Positions 1-15,000 of a stretch of 64,000 nucleotides of DNA are shown one piece after another. The stretch is taken from assembly GCA_015179025.1 (NCBI GenBank), contig WHUX01000266.1, positions 1-64,000 of the forward strand, read 5' to 3'. The position numbers and the translations under genes are program-made. Under the pieces are notes generated by a model, which was not told the DNA's origin, searched no databases, and was given only the letters and a program-made list of their open reading frames with translations. Every line of letters begins with the position of its first letter. The stretch's first letter is position 1. The DNA is from Terfezia claveryi. Lineage: Eukaryota > Ascomycota > Pezizomycetes > Pezizales > Pezizaceae.

Positions 1-3000
1 TCTCCTTCTCACTATCCTCCTGTTCTTCACTCCCACTCCCGTCCGTTTCCTCACTATCACTATCCTCCTCTTCAATTACCCTCCTCTGCTTAACCCTTCT
101 CGATCCTCCCTGCCTAATTTCCCCCAAAGAACGGCCTAAAAAATCCCCAAGCTCCTGTTCCTCCCGCTGCGGTTGATCCGGAACTTCCTTTACTTGTTTG
201 GCTTGTTGTGGTGCTGTTTGCGGTGGCAGAATCTGTGGGCTAATGGTTCCGGAAGTTAGTCCAGTCCCAAATCCCTCGACACTGCTTCCAGCATCGAATT
301 CGTGGAGGAGGATTTGATTAAAGACCTGTTGCTGTGGCTTATTTTGGCCTAGAGCCCGCGCACGCTCTTGTATCCTTGATACGGACGAGACTGTGCGGAG
401 AATAGGAACGTTGCTGGCCGCAATTGTTTCTGCTTCGAGTGGGAGTGCTACCACAGGTCATATATTAGCACAGAAAAACTTGGGGGAGTTTGGAGGCTTA
501 CTCGACCTCCTTTCGAACCCAATTCCCTTCGGGGAAGTATCAAAGCTGGTACTGGCTCGCTTGACTCCCCGTTCCGGTGTCTGTGGAGGCTTTTTGTCAC
601 TATATATACCTGCACGTCAGCCAACACCCTCACATTCTATTGGAAACATAATCGAGACCTCGCTGATTCCTTCTCGGTCTCCTCAAAAAACGGTGTCCCA
701 GCGTCAAGCTTCACTCCACCTCCAGCCGTATTATCACTCTGCCCCGGGCTCTTAAATCTCTCAGCCGGTACCTGCGACGGTAACTCAATTGACTCGTGCT
801 TCTTTTCTGTTGCTTGTTCCGCGTCCTGACTCGCCTGCTGCAAATTACCTACACTCGCCCGTTTTAAAGCCCTCTCCTTCCTCCGCTGACTCCCACTCTT
901 CTTCTTCTTCTTTTTACTTCCACTCCTCTGAATTTTCGGCTCTCCTCCGGATCCCGCGTCGTCACCCACAATGAACGAGTCCTCACTCGGAGTAGGACTG
1001 CTTGGTCGAGTATTATGTACCGATGAGGTAGCAGTTTCGATAACTTCTTCACCAGCAGCTTCGAGTTCTTCGGCGAGGGAGATGGCCGATGATCGTCGAG
1101 ATTTAGATTTCTTCTTCTTGGATCCGCTACGGGAGAGAGTAGTATCTTCGCCGGCAGTGTCAATAGGTATAGGAGGTGGCGGAGGAAGGTCGATGAGCTG
1201 TTCGTCTTCGGGGATAGGTGGAAGCTCCACGGGGATGTCGGCAATGTCTGATTCGGGCTCTTGGATGAATTCGCTGGTGTTCGCGAATTCGGAGGGAAGC
1301 TGCTCGTCGCGCGCAATTGTCTCTGTCTCTGTCTCTGCTTTTTCGGTTTCCTGTGGGGGGCCAGTCACCAGAGCCTCAATCGCACTCGCAGTCGCAATGT
1401 CTCGCTCAGCGCTTACGATGGCGGGGTCGGTATCGATAATCTCCCCCGCGCCCTTCGACGTTTTTCTCTTTAGCTTGGCGCCTTCTTGATCTTCTACAGG
1501 GGCAACTGCTTCTGCGTCGGGTAGGCCCGGAGAAACCTGTGCTTGCGCTTCACCCTCAGGCTTCTGCTGCGCGGCGACGGGTTCGTCTTTGTCAGCCGCT
1601 TCCGCTTCAGACGATGGAGCGATGGAGCTTCCGTCGGGGATGGTGGGATGAAAGGATGTGGTGGTTCCCCCAGCTGCAGCTGATGACTTGTCAAGGTGTG
1701 GGTTCGCTGCTGCAGGAGGAGGGGCTGGTGCATGAGCGACAGGGTTTTCAATTGGTGCAGCTGGATATCACAATCATACAGGGCTAATCGTCAGCTCGTT
1801 GTTGCCACGCAAATAACCAATCGCGCGGCCTATGTGCGCCATGCGCATGGGTGGAAGGATTTCTTTTTTCACTCACCTTCTGATCTTGACGTTGTTTGTT
1901 CATCACGGACACTGTGGTTTTCCTTGGCCTGGAGGCTAGCAGCCGACCCGCGTCTCTCGCGCTCGTGCTCCTCGCGTCGCTGCCTCTCCGCCGCTTGCTT
2001 CTTCTTGAGCGTTTTGAGCGATCGGGCCGAGAGCTTCTTCCGTAGAGTCGACGGTGGCGTGAGATGTGTAGATGATCCTGCCGATGAATGCTCCCCGTCA
2101 TTGTCGCTGTGACTGTATTCTTCGGCTTCAGATGCTTCAACAGCAGGCTCAGGAACCGGGGCAGCGTCCTCTGGTATCGAGGCAGGAGCATGCTTCTCCT
2201 CAAACTTCGGTAGTAACTGTGGCGCTGGAGTAGGAGACGCCGAGGGAACCTCCATTACCGTCGAAAGCGGCCTGAATATATATCCACCTTCCATCTGCGC
2301 ATTTTCCACAGGTGACTGTCCCTCTAGTGATCCTACCGACGATGACAACGCTTCTGGTGTAGCACTCGCCGCCGGGGAGTTTGAGCCCCAAGTACCTGGC
2401 TGCGTGAAATCCACCATCGGCATAACAAGTGACTCTCTCATCCCCACAGGCGTTGACGGTGTATTTGAGTAATTTTGAGTGCTATCGTCCACCTCTACCT
2501 CCGTGCGTTCCACATTGGTAGTCCCCATGGTCACACCATCAACCAGATCAAACGAGACTCTGCTCCTATTCCTCTCCTCCATACTTCCCTCATCCGTCGT
2601 ATACCCGCTACTCATAACCTCTTCTCCTGCGCTTGCACTCCCCTTCCCTTCTTTCTTATCTTTTCCAAACGAAAATCCCCTCTTCATTCCAAAGAGACTC
2701 TATACCCTTCTAGTTAGCTGCAGTCTTTATTATTATAAAATCACCTCCCGTGTAGCACGCACCTTCTTCTTCCCATCCTTATCCTTGCTCTTCTTCTCCT
2801 TTTCCTTCTCGGCCTTCTTCTCCTTCTTCTTTCTCTCCTTACCCTTTTCCTTGTCAAAGCCCCAAGTCTTGGCCTTAAACAACCCCAAACCTGAAGGCGA
2901 CGTATCACTCAAATGTCCCAGTGTCGGCATGCTCGCAGATGTAATCTTGGCTCCTCCAGAAATGGCAGACATTGGCCTTGTATCATCCACCGAGTCCCTA

Positions 3001-6000
3001 AAACTTGAACCTGTAAGTGACGACTGTGAGGGAGTTCTAAAGCCAAATCTATGCGACAAAGGCGAAGATTGTGCCTTCGCTTGCGCGGCTGCAGCAGCTT
3101 CCTCGGGATCGGGAACGACAAGACGAATTGTCTGGCTCGGTCTCAGTGGGGTTCGGCTCTCGTAATTCGGGATATCCTCCGTAGATGCTGGGTAATGCTT
3201 CATAGGTAACTCCCCCCTTGGCACCGTAGGCTCCGTCATCGTCCTACTCAACCTTGGAATGTGTGAAAACCATGTTGGCGTTCGATTAGACGCTGGGCCC
3301 GCTTCGGTTGGTTGTTCTACTGGGGACTCTTGTCCTGAGGAAGGGTAGTCCATACTCTCTCTTCTTGATCCTCCTAGAACTGGCGGCCTAGATGATGATG
3401 GCGTTGGAATCAATGAGGGCATTGACTGGGAGTATCTCGATGGTAGGGCGTTAGGATCCTTGATATTCTTGTCTGCCGTCATCCACAAACTCAACTCATC
3501 CGAAATTCTTGCAAGTCCAGGGACATTGTTCTTCCTTGAGGGACGTGGGAGCGCACTAGTGGGTGATGGCGGTGTGGTCCTAGATGATCCTGCCGTTGGA
3601 ATGGGCTCAATAGGAGAGGTTTCGTCCGATTGACCCCCGACGTTGCTACGAGGTTTGATCTTGATTGCCCTGCTCATCAAACCACGGAGTCTATTCTTTG
3701 GTTTCTCTGGTTGTGGCTTGCTTGCCTCCTGCACAACCTCTGGGACCGGAACGTTCCCCATGGTATGAATCTCATCTGGTGCTGCCTCGAGGTCACTGAC
3801 ATTCACATTCACCATCGCCTGATTCCCCAGCCCCACATCCAAACTGACCTCCACATGACTTTGCTTCCCCAATTCCATAGGCCCATCTTCATCTTCTACC
3901 ATCTGCTTAGACTCCACTTTCTCCTCTTCCTCCACTGGCTTCACTTTCTCAATTTCTCCCTCAGCCTCATTTACCAATACCCTCTCAGTCTGCTCTTTCT
4001 TATTCTCCGTAGTGTTCTCTTCTTCTTTAATCCCCGGTGCCGGACCCTCCCCAAACATTCCCGTCAATGACTTCCTCTTCTTATTCTTCTTCCTCCTCCT
4101 CCGCGTTGATGCCGTACTTCTAACCGAATCCATACTTCTCATACTCTCCAATCCCCGCATCGTATTCTCTAATGACGTTGATCCCTCACCCGTAACCTCC
4201 GTCTGTATTTCCGAAATAACAGATCCCTCGATCACAGATGGCTCAGGCTCAAGGTCAAATTCAGTCTATGTCCCATATGTCAGCCACAGTTCACCCTTAA
4301 CACCATTATTTTTAGTTCTGTGCTCACCGCGTAAACCTTCCCAGTAACTATATCATAATACTCATACTCTTCCTCGCTTTCCTCCATGATCGTATCCAAA
4401 ATCACCCCTGACGCCAAAGCCTGCGCCATTAGTGCTCGCGCTTCTTCATCTTCTGGGTTCTCCTCAGGCTCCTCATCGTCTTTGGGTTCTGGGATCAATT
4501 GGAGGTTCGCGGATTCGAGTATCGCCTCCTGCTCCCGCTCCTCCGGTGCCTCAATTGATTTTACTTCCCCTTTAACTTCTACGACAGCAACGGGCTTAAC
4601 ATCATCTCTCATCTCACCCTGAACATCCCTCCACGCCATCTTGGGTGGAACCGCAGGAGTTTCTGCCAATGATACCTGCGAAGCCGTCTGTTGCGTCTTC
4701 TCCAACGCACTCGCAAACTCCGCCGACTCCGAAGCTAAATCTCTCGCGGCAGACCCTTGTTGTTCCTTGCCCGGCGATGTAGTTATCTCTGCCAGTGCCT
4801 CTGCTGCTTTTCCACCAACTTCAACCACCTTCCTCCTCACTCCAGCAAAGTAATCCGACCATGATCCTGGTGCATCCGTGCTCGATGCGCCAAGCTTGAC
4901 TTCTGGTGAGAGTAGAGACACAGGAGCGGCGTCAGGCGGGAGTTGACTGAGAGTTAAACCTGGTTGGTTATACTCGGTTGTAGAGGTCTCAACTTCGTGC
5001 TCCTCCCGAATTGATTCCTCCACTGGCACAAATGACATCCTCCTAGAAAGTGGCTCCGCCTGTGGTGTCTTCATTCCATCCTCTTCCTTCCCTTCTGCAT
5101 CCTCATCGTCAACTAAATCCCCATCGACTCTACTCTTCTCCCCTGGTGACTTAGGCGCTTTTTCAAGCAGCCCAACCGCCGGGCCCCTAAAGTACTTGCC
5201 CAACTTCCTGCCCCAGCTGTTCGCATCCGCAGGGATATTCCGTGGTATATTTCCAAAATCAAACTGTGACGACGCCCTACTCAAGGTGCTAGTTGTAGAT
5301 GTTGTTTGAGAAGCTGCTGTTGTTAATGGTCGCTCATCATCAATTTCATCGTCGATATACGCTGGAGGCGGGGAAGGCGGGGACAGTGGTGGCGAGTTTC
5401 GCGGGGCAGAAGCTACAAATTGTTTCGGTGGAGTAGTAGGAGGCCTCATATTCTTAGATGGCTCAGGAGAAATCGTCGACGCCCTCGCAGGCAGTGCGAA
5501 GGATGGCAAAGGGGACATCGCCGCAGCAGTCACGGTAGTGGACAATTCAAGCGACGATGACTGCCTCTCGGAACCCCAGGAAGTAGCCCGCTTCAACCCC
5601 TTAAATGTATCTTCAGATGAACGAATAGGAATGGGAGGTTGATCAAACAATGCTCTTCTCACAGTCAAATCATGCGTGGGGCTGGTACTCCTAGTCCTCA
5701 CCCCCTCCGGAAGTGGAAATATCCCCGCATCAGGCTTATCAAACATCTTGACCTTCTCCTCAAAAGCACTCTTTGGTCTGTTCTCGAGCGCATCAATTGT
5801 CTCTTCCCTTGTAAGTAAAGATCCCAAATCAAGTGGTGCTTCTCGCTCCTGCTTCCTTCTCAAACGGCCCTCCTTCCTTGCAGTGGAAATCTCGCTATCA
5901 TCTGCACTCATGTTAAGGCTCTCAGAGGAATCGTACATGGAGGATCGTTGTAGTTGTTGTTCGCGGCCAAAAGTGGAATCAAATGTACCCCTTCGCCTAC

Positions 6001-9000
6001 GCAACGATCTAATAGTATCGTCCCACGGATGCGAGGCTGAGTAGCCAAGAGTGGACGGTTGAGAAAAGCTGAGTCGAGAAGTAAGATCATCTCCGAGACC
6101 ACTATCACAGCCCCAGGTGCTTTCAGGGGCTGGAGGGTGGTTTGCAGCAGTGCTCTTTTGCCCACGGCGAGATGCCATATAGCTGTCTAGGGCAATAGTC
6201 GATGGAGTGGGAGTGAGGTCACTTGGAGTCACTTGACCAGAACCCAACGCTTCTTCATTCACCCCCGGGATATCTGCAATGGAGCCCCGTCTAGACACAC
6301 TCTGAGAGCTAGTAATAGGTTCGTCCCATTTGTATGACTGCGCATGTTCATCGGTGATAGTATAGTCTGATGCTGCAGTGCTAGCCATAGTCGAGTCGCT
6401 AGGATATGAAATCAACCGCTGCCTCCTGACCTCCGCATTGTGCCGCTGCTGCTCCTGTTCCTGTTGCTGCTGTTGTGATATTAGAGTACTCTTCTTCTGC
6501 CACCTACTCAGTGCAGGGAATTCATCTACAGCATCTCTATACGTGCTGCTCCTAGTGGGTGTCTCTCCTGTCGGTGTCAGTGCAGTCCAGTCTTGGATAG
6601 GAGAGCTTCGTCGATGATTAATGGCTGGAATCACGCCTCCTTGTTCTTCGTCTGCAATCTCTTCCATTGATGGTTGATAAGCTAGGCATCGGTAAACGGG
6701 GACACGGTGGTCAAGGACAAGGCCGGAATCGAAACCAGAGAACTCGGCCGCGGCGGTAGCGCAGGCAATGAATTCGTAGTCTTCCTCCACGGCTTGTGTC
6801 CGCTCCTCTGGGGTGCGAGGCTTCTGCTCCGTCTCATGTTCTTCTTCCGCTACCTGATCTGGTTTGTCTTGTAGAACAGTTGGTAACAGTGAAAGCCCAC
6901 CGTCCTTTGCCTCGTCTTCCTGGTCCTCATAGTGCTCTTCTTCTACTTTCTGTCTCTCTGGCTCCATTTTCTGCTCTTCCGTGAACCTGGGTAACTGCAC
7001 TTCAGGCTCCGGACTTACCAATTCCAGTGGGAAAATATCACTCGGTGTCACTGGGAAGGTAGCAGCATATTTCTGCTTCGGTGTCTCCGCACCACTACCC
7101 TCCCGTCTTACTTCATCAACGACCTCCCATGAATCGGATCTTTCAGCGGGAAGTGGTCTAGTGGCAATTTCGGTCAATGACAAATCTGGTGAGTCCTTCC
7201 ACTCCGGAGAGAATGCAAGCCCATTTTCTGATGGTGTCTGGAGTTCTGCGTCTGTCCCAGTATCGGTGGTGATTGGAATGGCTGTAGTGGTGATGGTCTT
7301 GGGGGTCTGAGGGGCGACCGCGGCGGATTCAGTGAATAATGGTTGCTCAACTAGAGGAGTCGCAAAGACTTTGGCTTCGTCATGATGAATGTCAACATCG
7401 ACTTTTTCGACTGGAATCCATGTCGCTGGGACTTCCGACTCAACCGGCGCTAGTGTTTGTTTCTCCGCTGCGATTTCCGCCGTCTCCGTCCAATATTCTG
7501 GATTGACATGCTCCACCACCGCCCCATCATATCCTAGAGTTGGAGTTTGTTGCTCGTCGATACTACTTTCTTCAATATCACCCACATCAACAGCTCTGAG
7601 TGCAGGCCTGACAACTTCAGTCGAGTCGTCTTCACGGGATATGGTCTGTTCATCTTCTGGGGGCTGTGGTAGTGGGACTGCACCTGACACTGCTTGCACC
7701 AAGGGAACATCGGATTCTGTAGTTGAGATGATATGAGGAGATGTTCTGCTGACTCCAATGGATGTAGGATAGGACACATGCTAGTTCAGGGTAATATTAG
7801 CATATATGGTTCACACTGGAAACCAAAATAAACATACCTCAGTTGTAACTGTAGGAACTTCCACTTGGGCATAAACAGGAGCAGGAGCAGCGCCGACAAG
7901 TGTAGTAGATATAACATCAACGTCAACAGGCCGGTCTGTATGAGAAGTTGATTCGGGGTCTGGAATATTGGCATGAGTAACTTCGGCTTCTGCGATCAAG
8001 GTAGACTGCACAGTAGTAGCTGGGAATGCTGCTTCCACCGTCTTCTCCGTGAGCGCCTCACCCTCCAAATCCCCCCCAATTGGCAATGCCGACGCCGACT
8101 GCTCCGGCACAAATCCAAAGTAGTCATATCCTTCCCCTGGTACCTCCAGCCTTGGAGACTTCGCCCTATCACTCCCTCTAGTCTGCGGCCTACTCTGCGG
8201 CTTCCCATCTATGAATCCTGTTCCCTCCACGAACACCCTCGGTGGGCGCCTCATCGCACCCTCAGCAGGCGTAGGCACAATTTCAATCAACCTTGGAATC
8301 GGCCACGGCGCGACCCAAGACCCAGTACTCTCTGGAACTTCATAAATCTTAATCTTCGGTAGTGCATCAGCATCTTCATCGTCAGATATAGCTAAAATAC
8401 CATCTGGACCATCAAGGAGATCCGCAAGATTTAGTGGTGGTGGTGGTGGAGTATCTTTCTGTTCGCCTTCTGAATCAGAGTCATTGTCAACAAGATCAGT
8501 CAAATTGTCAGGCTCAGGGTGTGCAACGATCTCGTCGAGTCCGAAAGCCTGCCGAACATTCTCAATTTCCTTGCGGCGTTCCACTTCGCGAATACGTTCA
8601 CGCTCCTGACTTCGTTGATGGATTCCGGTGCGGAACTCAGGAGACGCTTCCCGCTCTTGACGTTGGCGTTCCTGGATCTGCCCTTGCTCTTGTTCGATGG
8701 TGTGCATGACCTGAGGAACGGAGCGATCGGTGATTTGGGAGTCGGCATTGATGGAGGTGGCTTCTTCAGATAGTCCGCGGGATTGCACCTCGTCAGAGTC
8801 CTCTGGTAGGGATACTTCGCATGCATCCTGGAGCAGCCGCTCCTGCTGTCTCTGATATAGCATGAGCTGTACCTGGTAAGCGGCCAGCTGCTCTGCTCTC
8901 TGCCTCTTTTGAGCCTCCAACAACTCCTGTAGTTTCCTTTGGAGTGCCTCCTGCTTCTCTTTCTGCTTCCTCTCTGCCTGCTCAATCTCCAATCGCCTCT

Positions 9001-12000
9001 TCTCCTCTTCCTCTCTCTTTGCCTCCATCTCCTCCAATTCTCTCTGCTTCTCCTCCTTTTCCAAACGTAATCTCTCCGCCTCCGCTTGCGCCTCGGTTGT
9101 TTTCTCTACAGCGAGAGCCTCCAGGACAATACGCTCCTCTTCCTCCCGGCGGCGCTGTTCCGCTCGGCGAGCTTGCAATGCGGTTGCAGCAAGAAGTGAT
9201 GCTCTGTACTCTGCCATTCGGCGTTCCTGATCGGCCTGGATTTCTCGCTCACGCTGTTGCTCTCTTAGATGTTCCTCTTGAATTCGTTGGTGCTCCTCCT
9301 CACGAAGCCTCTCTTCCTCAATGCATCTTGCTTCCTCAGTAGCCCTCTCCGCCTCAACTTCAGCCAGCCTCTCCTCCTCCATAACCCTCCTCTCCTCCGC
9401 CGTCCTCCGTTCCACAACCCTTGCCTCTTCTATAAGCCTGGCTTCCTGTTCCTTGAGCGCTTGAATCTCTGCAACTCTCCTCGCCTCCTCCTCAGTGATC
9501 CTGACTTCCTCCGCAATTCGAGCCTCCTCCGCCTCACGAGCAATGCGGAGCTCCTCATCTCTGCGAGCTTGCTCCTCGGCAATATACTGTTCTCGAGCAA
9601 TCCTTGCCTGTTCGATCCTATGAGCCTGCTCTATAATTAAGGCCTGTTCTCGTGGAATCCTAGACTCCCCAATTCGGCGAGCCTCTTCGGCTTTGCGAGC
9701 TTCTTCAGCAAGGCAGAGCTCTCTAGATATTCGCTCTTGCTCAGGGCGTCGAGCTTCCTGCTTAGCGAGCTTCTTCTCCAGTGCAATCCTCGCTTCTTCG
9801 GCAAGTCTCGCTTCCTCGATCCCCCTCTCCTCCTCAATTCTCACTCTCTCTAGCTCCATTAATCGCATCTCCTCTCTAACCCTCGCCTCTTCTGCCATCC
9901 TTGCTTCACTCCTCTTTGCCTCATCAATCCTTCTAGCTTCCTCCACATGATAGATTTCCCTCGCCATTCTGTCCTCCTCTTCCCTCTTCGCCCTCTGTTC
10001 AGCTTCCCGCTGTGCATTCTCTTCGGAAATTGCCCTCTCATAAGAAATCTTCGCCTGCTCAGCGGCAATAGAGGCTAATCTCGCCTGCTCGGCGCGCCGA
10101 GCTTCTTCAATCCTAGCTACTTCAATTGCGGTAGCTTCGGCGGCAGCTGCTGCTCTTCGTTCTGCTTCCAGACGACTCTGCTGTTCGGCGATGCGCTCTG
10201 CCTCGATGCGGCGGGCTTCTACATATACATATTAGTAAAGTTTCTTCCTTGCATTCTTTGATGTTTCACTCACCAGCTTTCCACTCCTCTTCCATTCTCC
10301 TCTCTGCCTCAACTCTCTCTTGTTCTGCAATTTCCCTAGCAATACGTTCCTCCTCCATTCTTTTCTCAAATGCAATACGCTCAGCTTCCCTCCTCTCTGC
10401 CTCGAGCCTCTCTTGTTCTGCAATTTCCTTAGCAATACGCTCTGCCTCCATTCTCTTCTCATACGCAATTCGCTCAACTTCAACCCTCTCTTGCTCCACG
10501 CTTTCTCTAGCAATACGTTCTTCCTCCATCTTTCGCTCATATGCGATCCTCTCCGCCACCCTCTTCTTAGCTTCAACCCTCTCCCTCTCTATCCTCTCAG
10601 CCTCAATACGCTCAGCTTCCAATCTCTCCCTTTTTGCAATCTCCACGGCGATTCTCTCAGCCTCTAATCTCTCCTTCTCAATCCTCTCAGCTTCAACCCT
10701 CTTTCTAGCAATTCGTTCCTCCTCCACTAATCTCCGCTCATATTGCAATTTTTCTCTCTCCCTTCTCTCAATCTCGATTCTCTCAGCTTCAGCCCTCTCC
10801 CTTGCAATTCGTTCCTCCTCTAATCTCCGATCATATTCAATCCTCTCTCTCTTCTCAGTTTTAACCCGCTCAGCTTCAGCTCTCTCCCTGGCAACACGTT
10901 CCTCCTCCAATCTCCGTTCATATTCAATCCTCTCTCGCTCCCTCCTCTCAGCTTCCTTCCTTTCAGCTTTTAATCGTTCCTTCTCAACAGTCTCCGAAGC
11001 AATTTGTTCGGCTTCAATTCTTTGCTTGTGTTCATATTCAATTCTCTCCGCCTCTCTTCGTTCAGCTTCAATTCGTTCTGCCACTCGACGCTCATATTCA
11101 ATCCTCTCCCTCTCAGCAATCTCTCTTGCGACACGCTCAGCTTCGATCCGTTCAGCCTCTATCATCTCCCTCTCCCGTCTCTCACTCTCCATCTTCTCTG
11201 CTAGTGTAGCTGCTGCCACTCTCACAGCTTCTTCTTCTGCCAGGCGCTTGAGTTCGGCTTGTCTTATAGCTTCTTTTCGAGCTGCCTCTTGCCTTGCTGC
11301 CTCTTCCTCAGCCAGACGCCTAAGTTCTGCTTGTCTTAGGGCTTCTTGTCGGATGGCTTCTTGTCGGATGGCTTCTTGCCGTGTTGCCTCTTCCTTCTCC
11401 AGGCGCTCGAGTTCTGCTTGCCGTAGTGCTTCTTGTCGCAAGGCTTCTTGTCGCTCGGCCTCCGCCCTTTCCCTAGAAATTCTCCCTTCCTCAATTCTCT
11501 CCCTCTCAATCCTCTGCCTCTCTGCTTCCGCTGCTGCTGCTGCGACTCTTTGAGCTTCTTCTTCTGCTAGGCGTTCGAGCTCGGCTTGTCTTAAGGCCTC
11601 TTGTCGGAGAGCTTCTTTTCGAGCTGCCTCTTGCCTTGCTGCCTCTTTCTCAGCCAGACGCCTAAGTTCTGCTTGTCTTAGGGCTTCTTGTCGGATGGCT
11701 TCTTGTCGGATGGCTTCTTGCCGTGATGCCTCTTCCTTCTCCAGGCGCTCGAGTTCTGCTTGCCGTAGTGCTTCTTGTCGCAAGGCTCCTTGTCGCAAGG
11801 CTTCTTGTCGCAAGGCTTCTTGTCGCTCGGCCTCCGCCCTTTCCCTAGAAATTCTCTCTTCCTCAATTCTCTCCCTCTCAATCCTCTGCCTCTCTGCTTC
11901 CGCTGCTGCTGCTGCGACTCTTTGAGCTTCTTCTTCTGCTAGGCGTTCGAGCTCTGCTTGCCTTAAGGCCTCTTGTCGGAGAGCTTCATTTCGAGTTGCC

Positions 12001-15000
12001 TCCTCCTTAGCCGCACGCTCAAGTTGTGCGTGTCTCAAAATTTCCTGCCTTGCCAACTTCTCCCGTTTCACTCTCTCCTGTTCTACCCTCTCAGCCTTCT
12101 CCCTTGCAACCGTCAACTCATACTCAATCCTCTCGTTTTCTCTTTGCTCATTCTCAATCCGTTCAGCTTCTAATCGCACCCGCTCCAGTTCCGCTAAACG
12201 GGCGGCTTCAGCTCCCGCAGCACGGCGGGCAGCTTCTGCGAACAAGTTAGTTCATCCCTTAGATAAGTATAGGCCCTTCCAAAGGGTGGAATTACAGAAC
12301 TAACCGACACGCTCCCGTTCCATTCTCTCCTGTTCCGCAACCCTCTCCCACTCTAGTTGCTCTTCATATTCCCTCCTTGCTCTCTCCATTCCCTCCTTCT
12401 CAGCCGCCGCCGCTGCAGCAGCAATCTTCGCAGCCTCTTCCCTCTTTGTACGCTCAACTTCCGCTTGTCTCATAGCTTCTTGCCTTAGTTCTTCTTCCTG
12501 TCTCGCTGCCTCTTCTCTTGCTATCCTTGCTTGTCTCGCAACCTCTAGCATGGCCACCTCCCTTCGAGCCGCCTCTTCCCTCTCTTGTCGCTCCCATTCC
12601 TGCACTCTTCTCTTCTCCTCTTCCATCCCCCTCCTCCGTTCTTCCTCCACTTTCTTCCTCTCCATCTCCGCAATCCTCAACTGCTCCGCAGCAAATTCCA
12701 TTTCCAACCTCCTCGCCTCTGCCAGCCTCTCTTCTTCCTTAATCCTCGCTGCTTCAGCCTCCGCCTTAGCTTTGATAGCCTTATTATGAGCTTCTTCGAT
12801 CTTCTTGTTTTCTTCCAACCTCCGCAATTCCTCCTGCCGGTGGACCTCAGCTTGAAAAGCCTCTTCTACTCGTCTCTTCGCCTCAGCTTCTTGATAGGCC
12901 CTCTTAGCAACTTGTTCCTCCTCCCATTTCCTTCTCCGTTCATCTTGCTGCTGAATCCGGAGAGTTTTCTGATGTGCCGCCACTCGAGCTTCATACTCCG
13001 CAACCACTCTCTCTTCTAGCGCCTTCTCCGCCGCCGCATTCGCGCGTGCTCTTCCATTCAGATCTTCCTCCTCCTCCCTCAACCTCTCTATCTCCCGCTG
13101 CCCCTCCTCCCGATCCCGTTCCTCCCGCTGATGTAACTGCGCTTCCATGTCTCTACGGGCCCTTTCCTGCTTCGTATATCCCTCCTGTGGTGGCTGCATT
13201 CCACGCGTCAGTTTACTATTGCTGTTATTGACTGCAAACCCCCCCCCCGCGCGTAGGGTATCTACCTCCAAAACCTGAAAAAAAGGATTAAACTTTCCTC
13301 CTCCCGTGATCAAGGGGTTGTTGATTTCCATTAGCTCACTCCGAAATGCTTGTGGCTGGTCCTGCGCCGCTTGCGCATCTCGCATTTTCTGCATCTGTTG
13401 CCGTAGATCAGAGCGGGCGGAGAGGTTACGATCTCGTGGGTCGGTTTGAGTGTTATTCAAAGGAGGTCGGGTGGTCATACTGGTGAGGGTCGTTGCGTTT
13501 GAGATTGTTGAGCCAGGGGAGGAGAAGGGTTCCGAGCGGACAGAGACGGAACCAGGGTTTACGGAACCAGTAACGGATTGGGGTGCTGGTGGTGCTGGGA
13601 GGGGAGGGATGGATTTCACATTATATGATGCGCGATAGTCGCTGTGCAGGATTGGCGCTAGAGGTGATGGGACTGAGGTCGAAGGGTATACAGGGGAAGG
13701 AGTCGGTGCACCGGCTGCTACTGCTGGAGGAGGTAATGCTGTTCGTTGGCTAGGTGTTACTCCATCCCCGTAGCTCTGCTGCCTCTGCTGCTGTATGTTT
13801 GATGCGTGGTGACGAAATCCTGATCCCCTAGATTGGTGTGAAGGCGGCCTTTGCGAAGACCCAGTGGATGTCGCATACTCAACATCGAACCTTGTTGGAT
13901 CATCTGACGACCGTTTTGGATATACCTTCATCAACCCTGGGGATTCAGGCCTCGCCCTTCCATCTGATGAATACCGCCTCCCCGATTGAGTCCTATGTGT
14001 TGCACATGCGGCATCTCGCTCGTCCCCGCTATCGTCTACCCATTCTCGATCGGATGGGCCTTCACCTTTTTTGCTCTTGCTGTTAAGATTGCTAAGGCTC
14101 CCCCTTTTTTTGTGCTTATTCTTCTTCTTATCGCCAGATCCGCCAAACATTCCCCAGAAACCACCCCTAGATTTTGCGGGGGAGCGTTCGTCAGAATCAT
14201 ACTTCGCCCCAGTAGAGGATTGCGACCTCCCACCAACCGAGCTCCGGCAGGAACTTTGACTCCTCAGGGATGCAGCTCCATAAGCCAGACTCGAATTACT
14301 CCCTGTAGAATGTACACTCGTCGGCCGCTGATTTTGGTAATGGCCTTGTTTATGTCCGTCACTCCTTCGCCTAGCATGACTGTGACCACTCATTGGCGTC
14401 TCCAGCCTTACTCCCCCATATACCGAGCCCCCATGGTCGCTCTCACTCTTCCAACTGTCTCTCGACTGCCGCCTTTGTACGAACGAGCTTATAGGTCTCA
14501 TATTACGGCTTCCAGCGCCATATCCACTTCCACCCCTTCCCTCATGTCTTGTCCGGCTGTCACCACCATAGCCAAATGACCTCTCAATGCTACCCCTCGT
14601 GGTCCTGATACTCGATGAAATTGAATGCGTTATAGAATCTAGGGAAACTGTATCCCACGTCTGCTGGCTCCTATTCTTCTTTTTGAACTCTCTAAGGGCG
14701 GAAGCAGGGGAGGTAGTTGCACTCGGGTAAGCCCCAAACGCCAGTCCCTCGTCAAAAGAGCTAGAGGAGTATGCTCTCGACGCGCTCTGGCGATCTTTCA
14801 CCTTCTTCTTACCACCAAAGGGCCAGAATCCCCTCGATTTCGGCTTCGCTTCGGAATTGCTTGGAGATGTCGATGGTGAGATTCCATACCCATATGCCAA
14901 CCCGCTATCACCGGAGTTCGACGACGCATCAGATGCATCAGATGGTCTCTTTCTATGACTTCGCTTCTTCGTGACCCGGTGGTAGTGTAAGCCTTCTGGT

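Noticed and set aside
10249..11553. 434-codon plus-strand Ser/Leu-rich frame
   Set aside because: It is the antisense shadow of the Glu/Arg coiled-coil exon.
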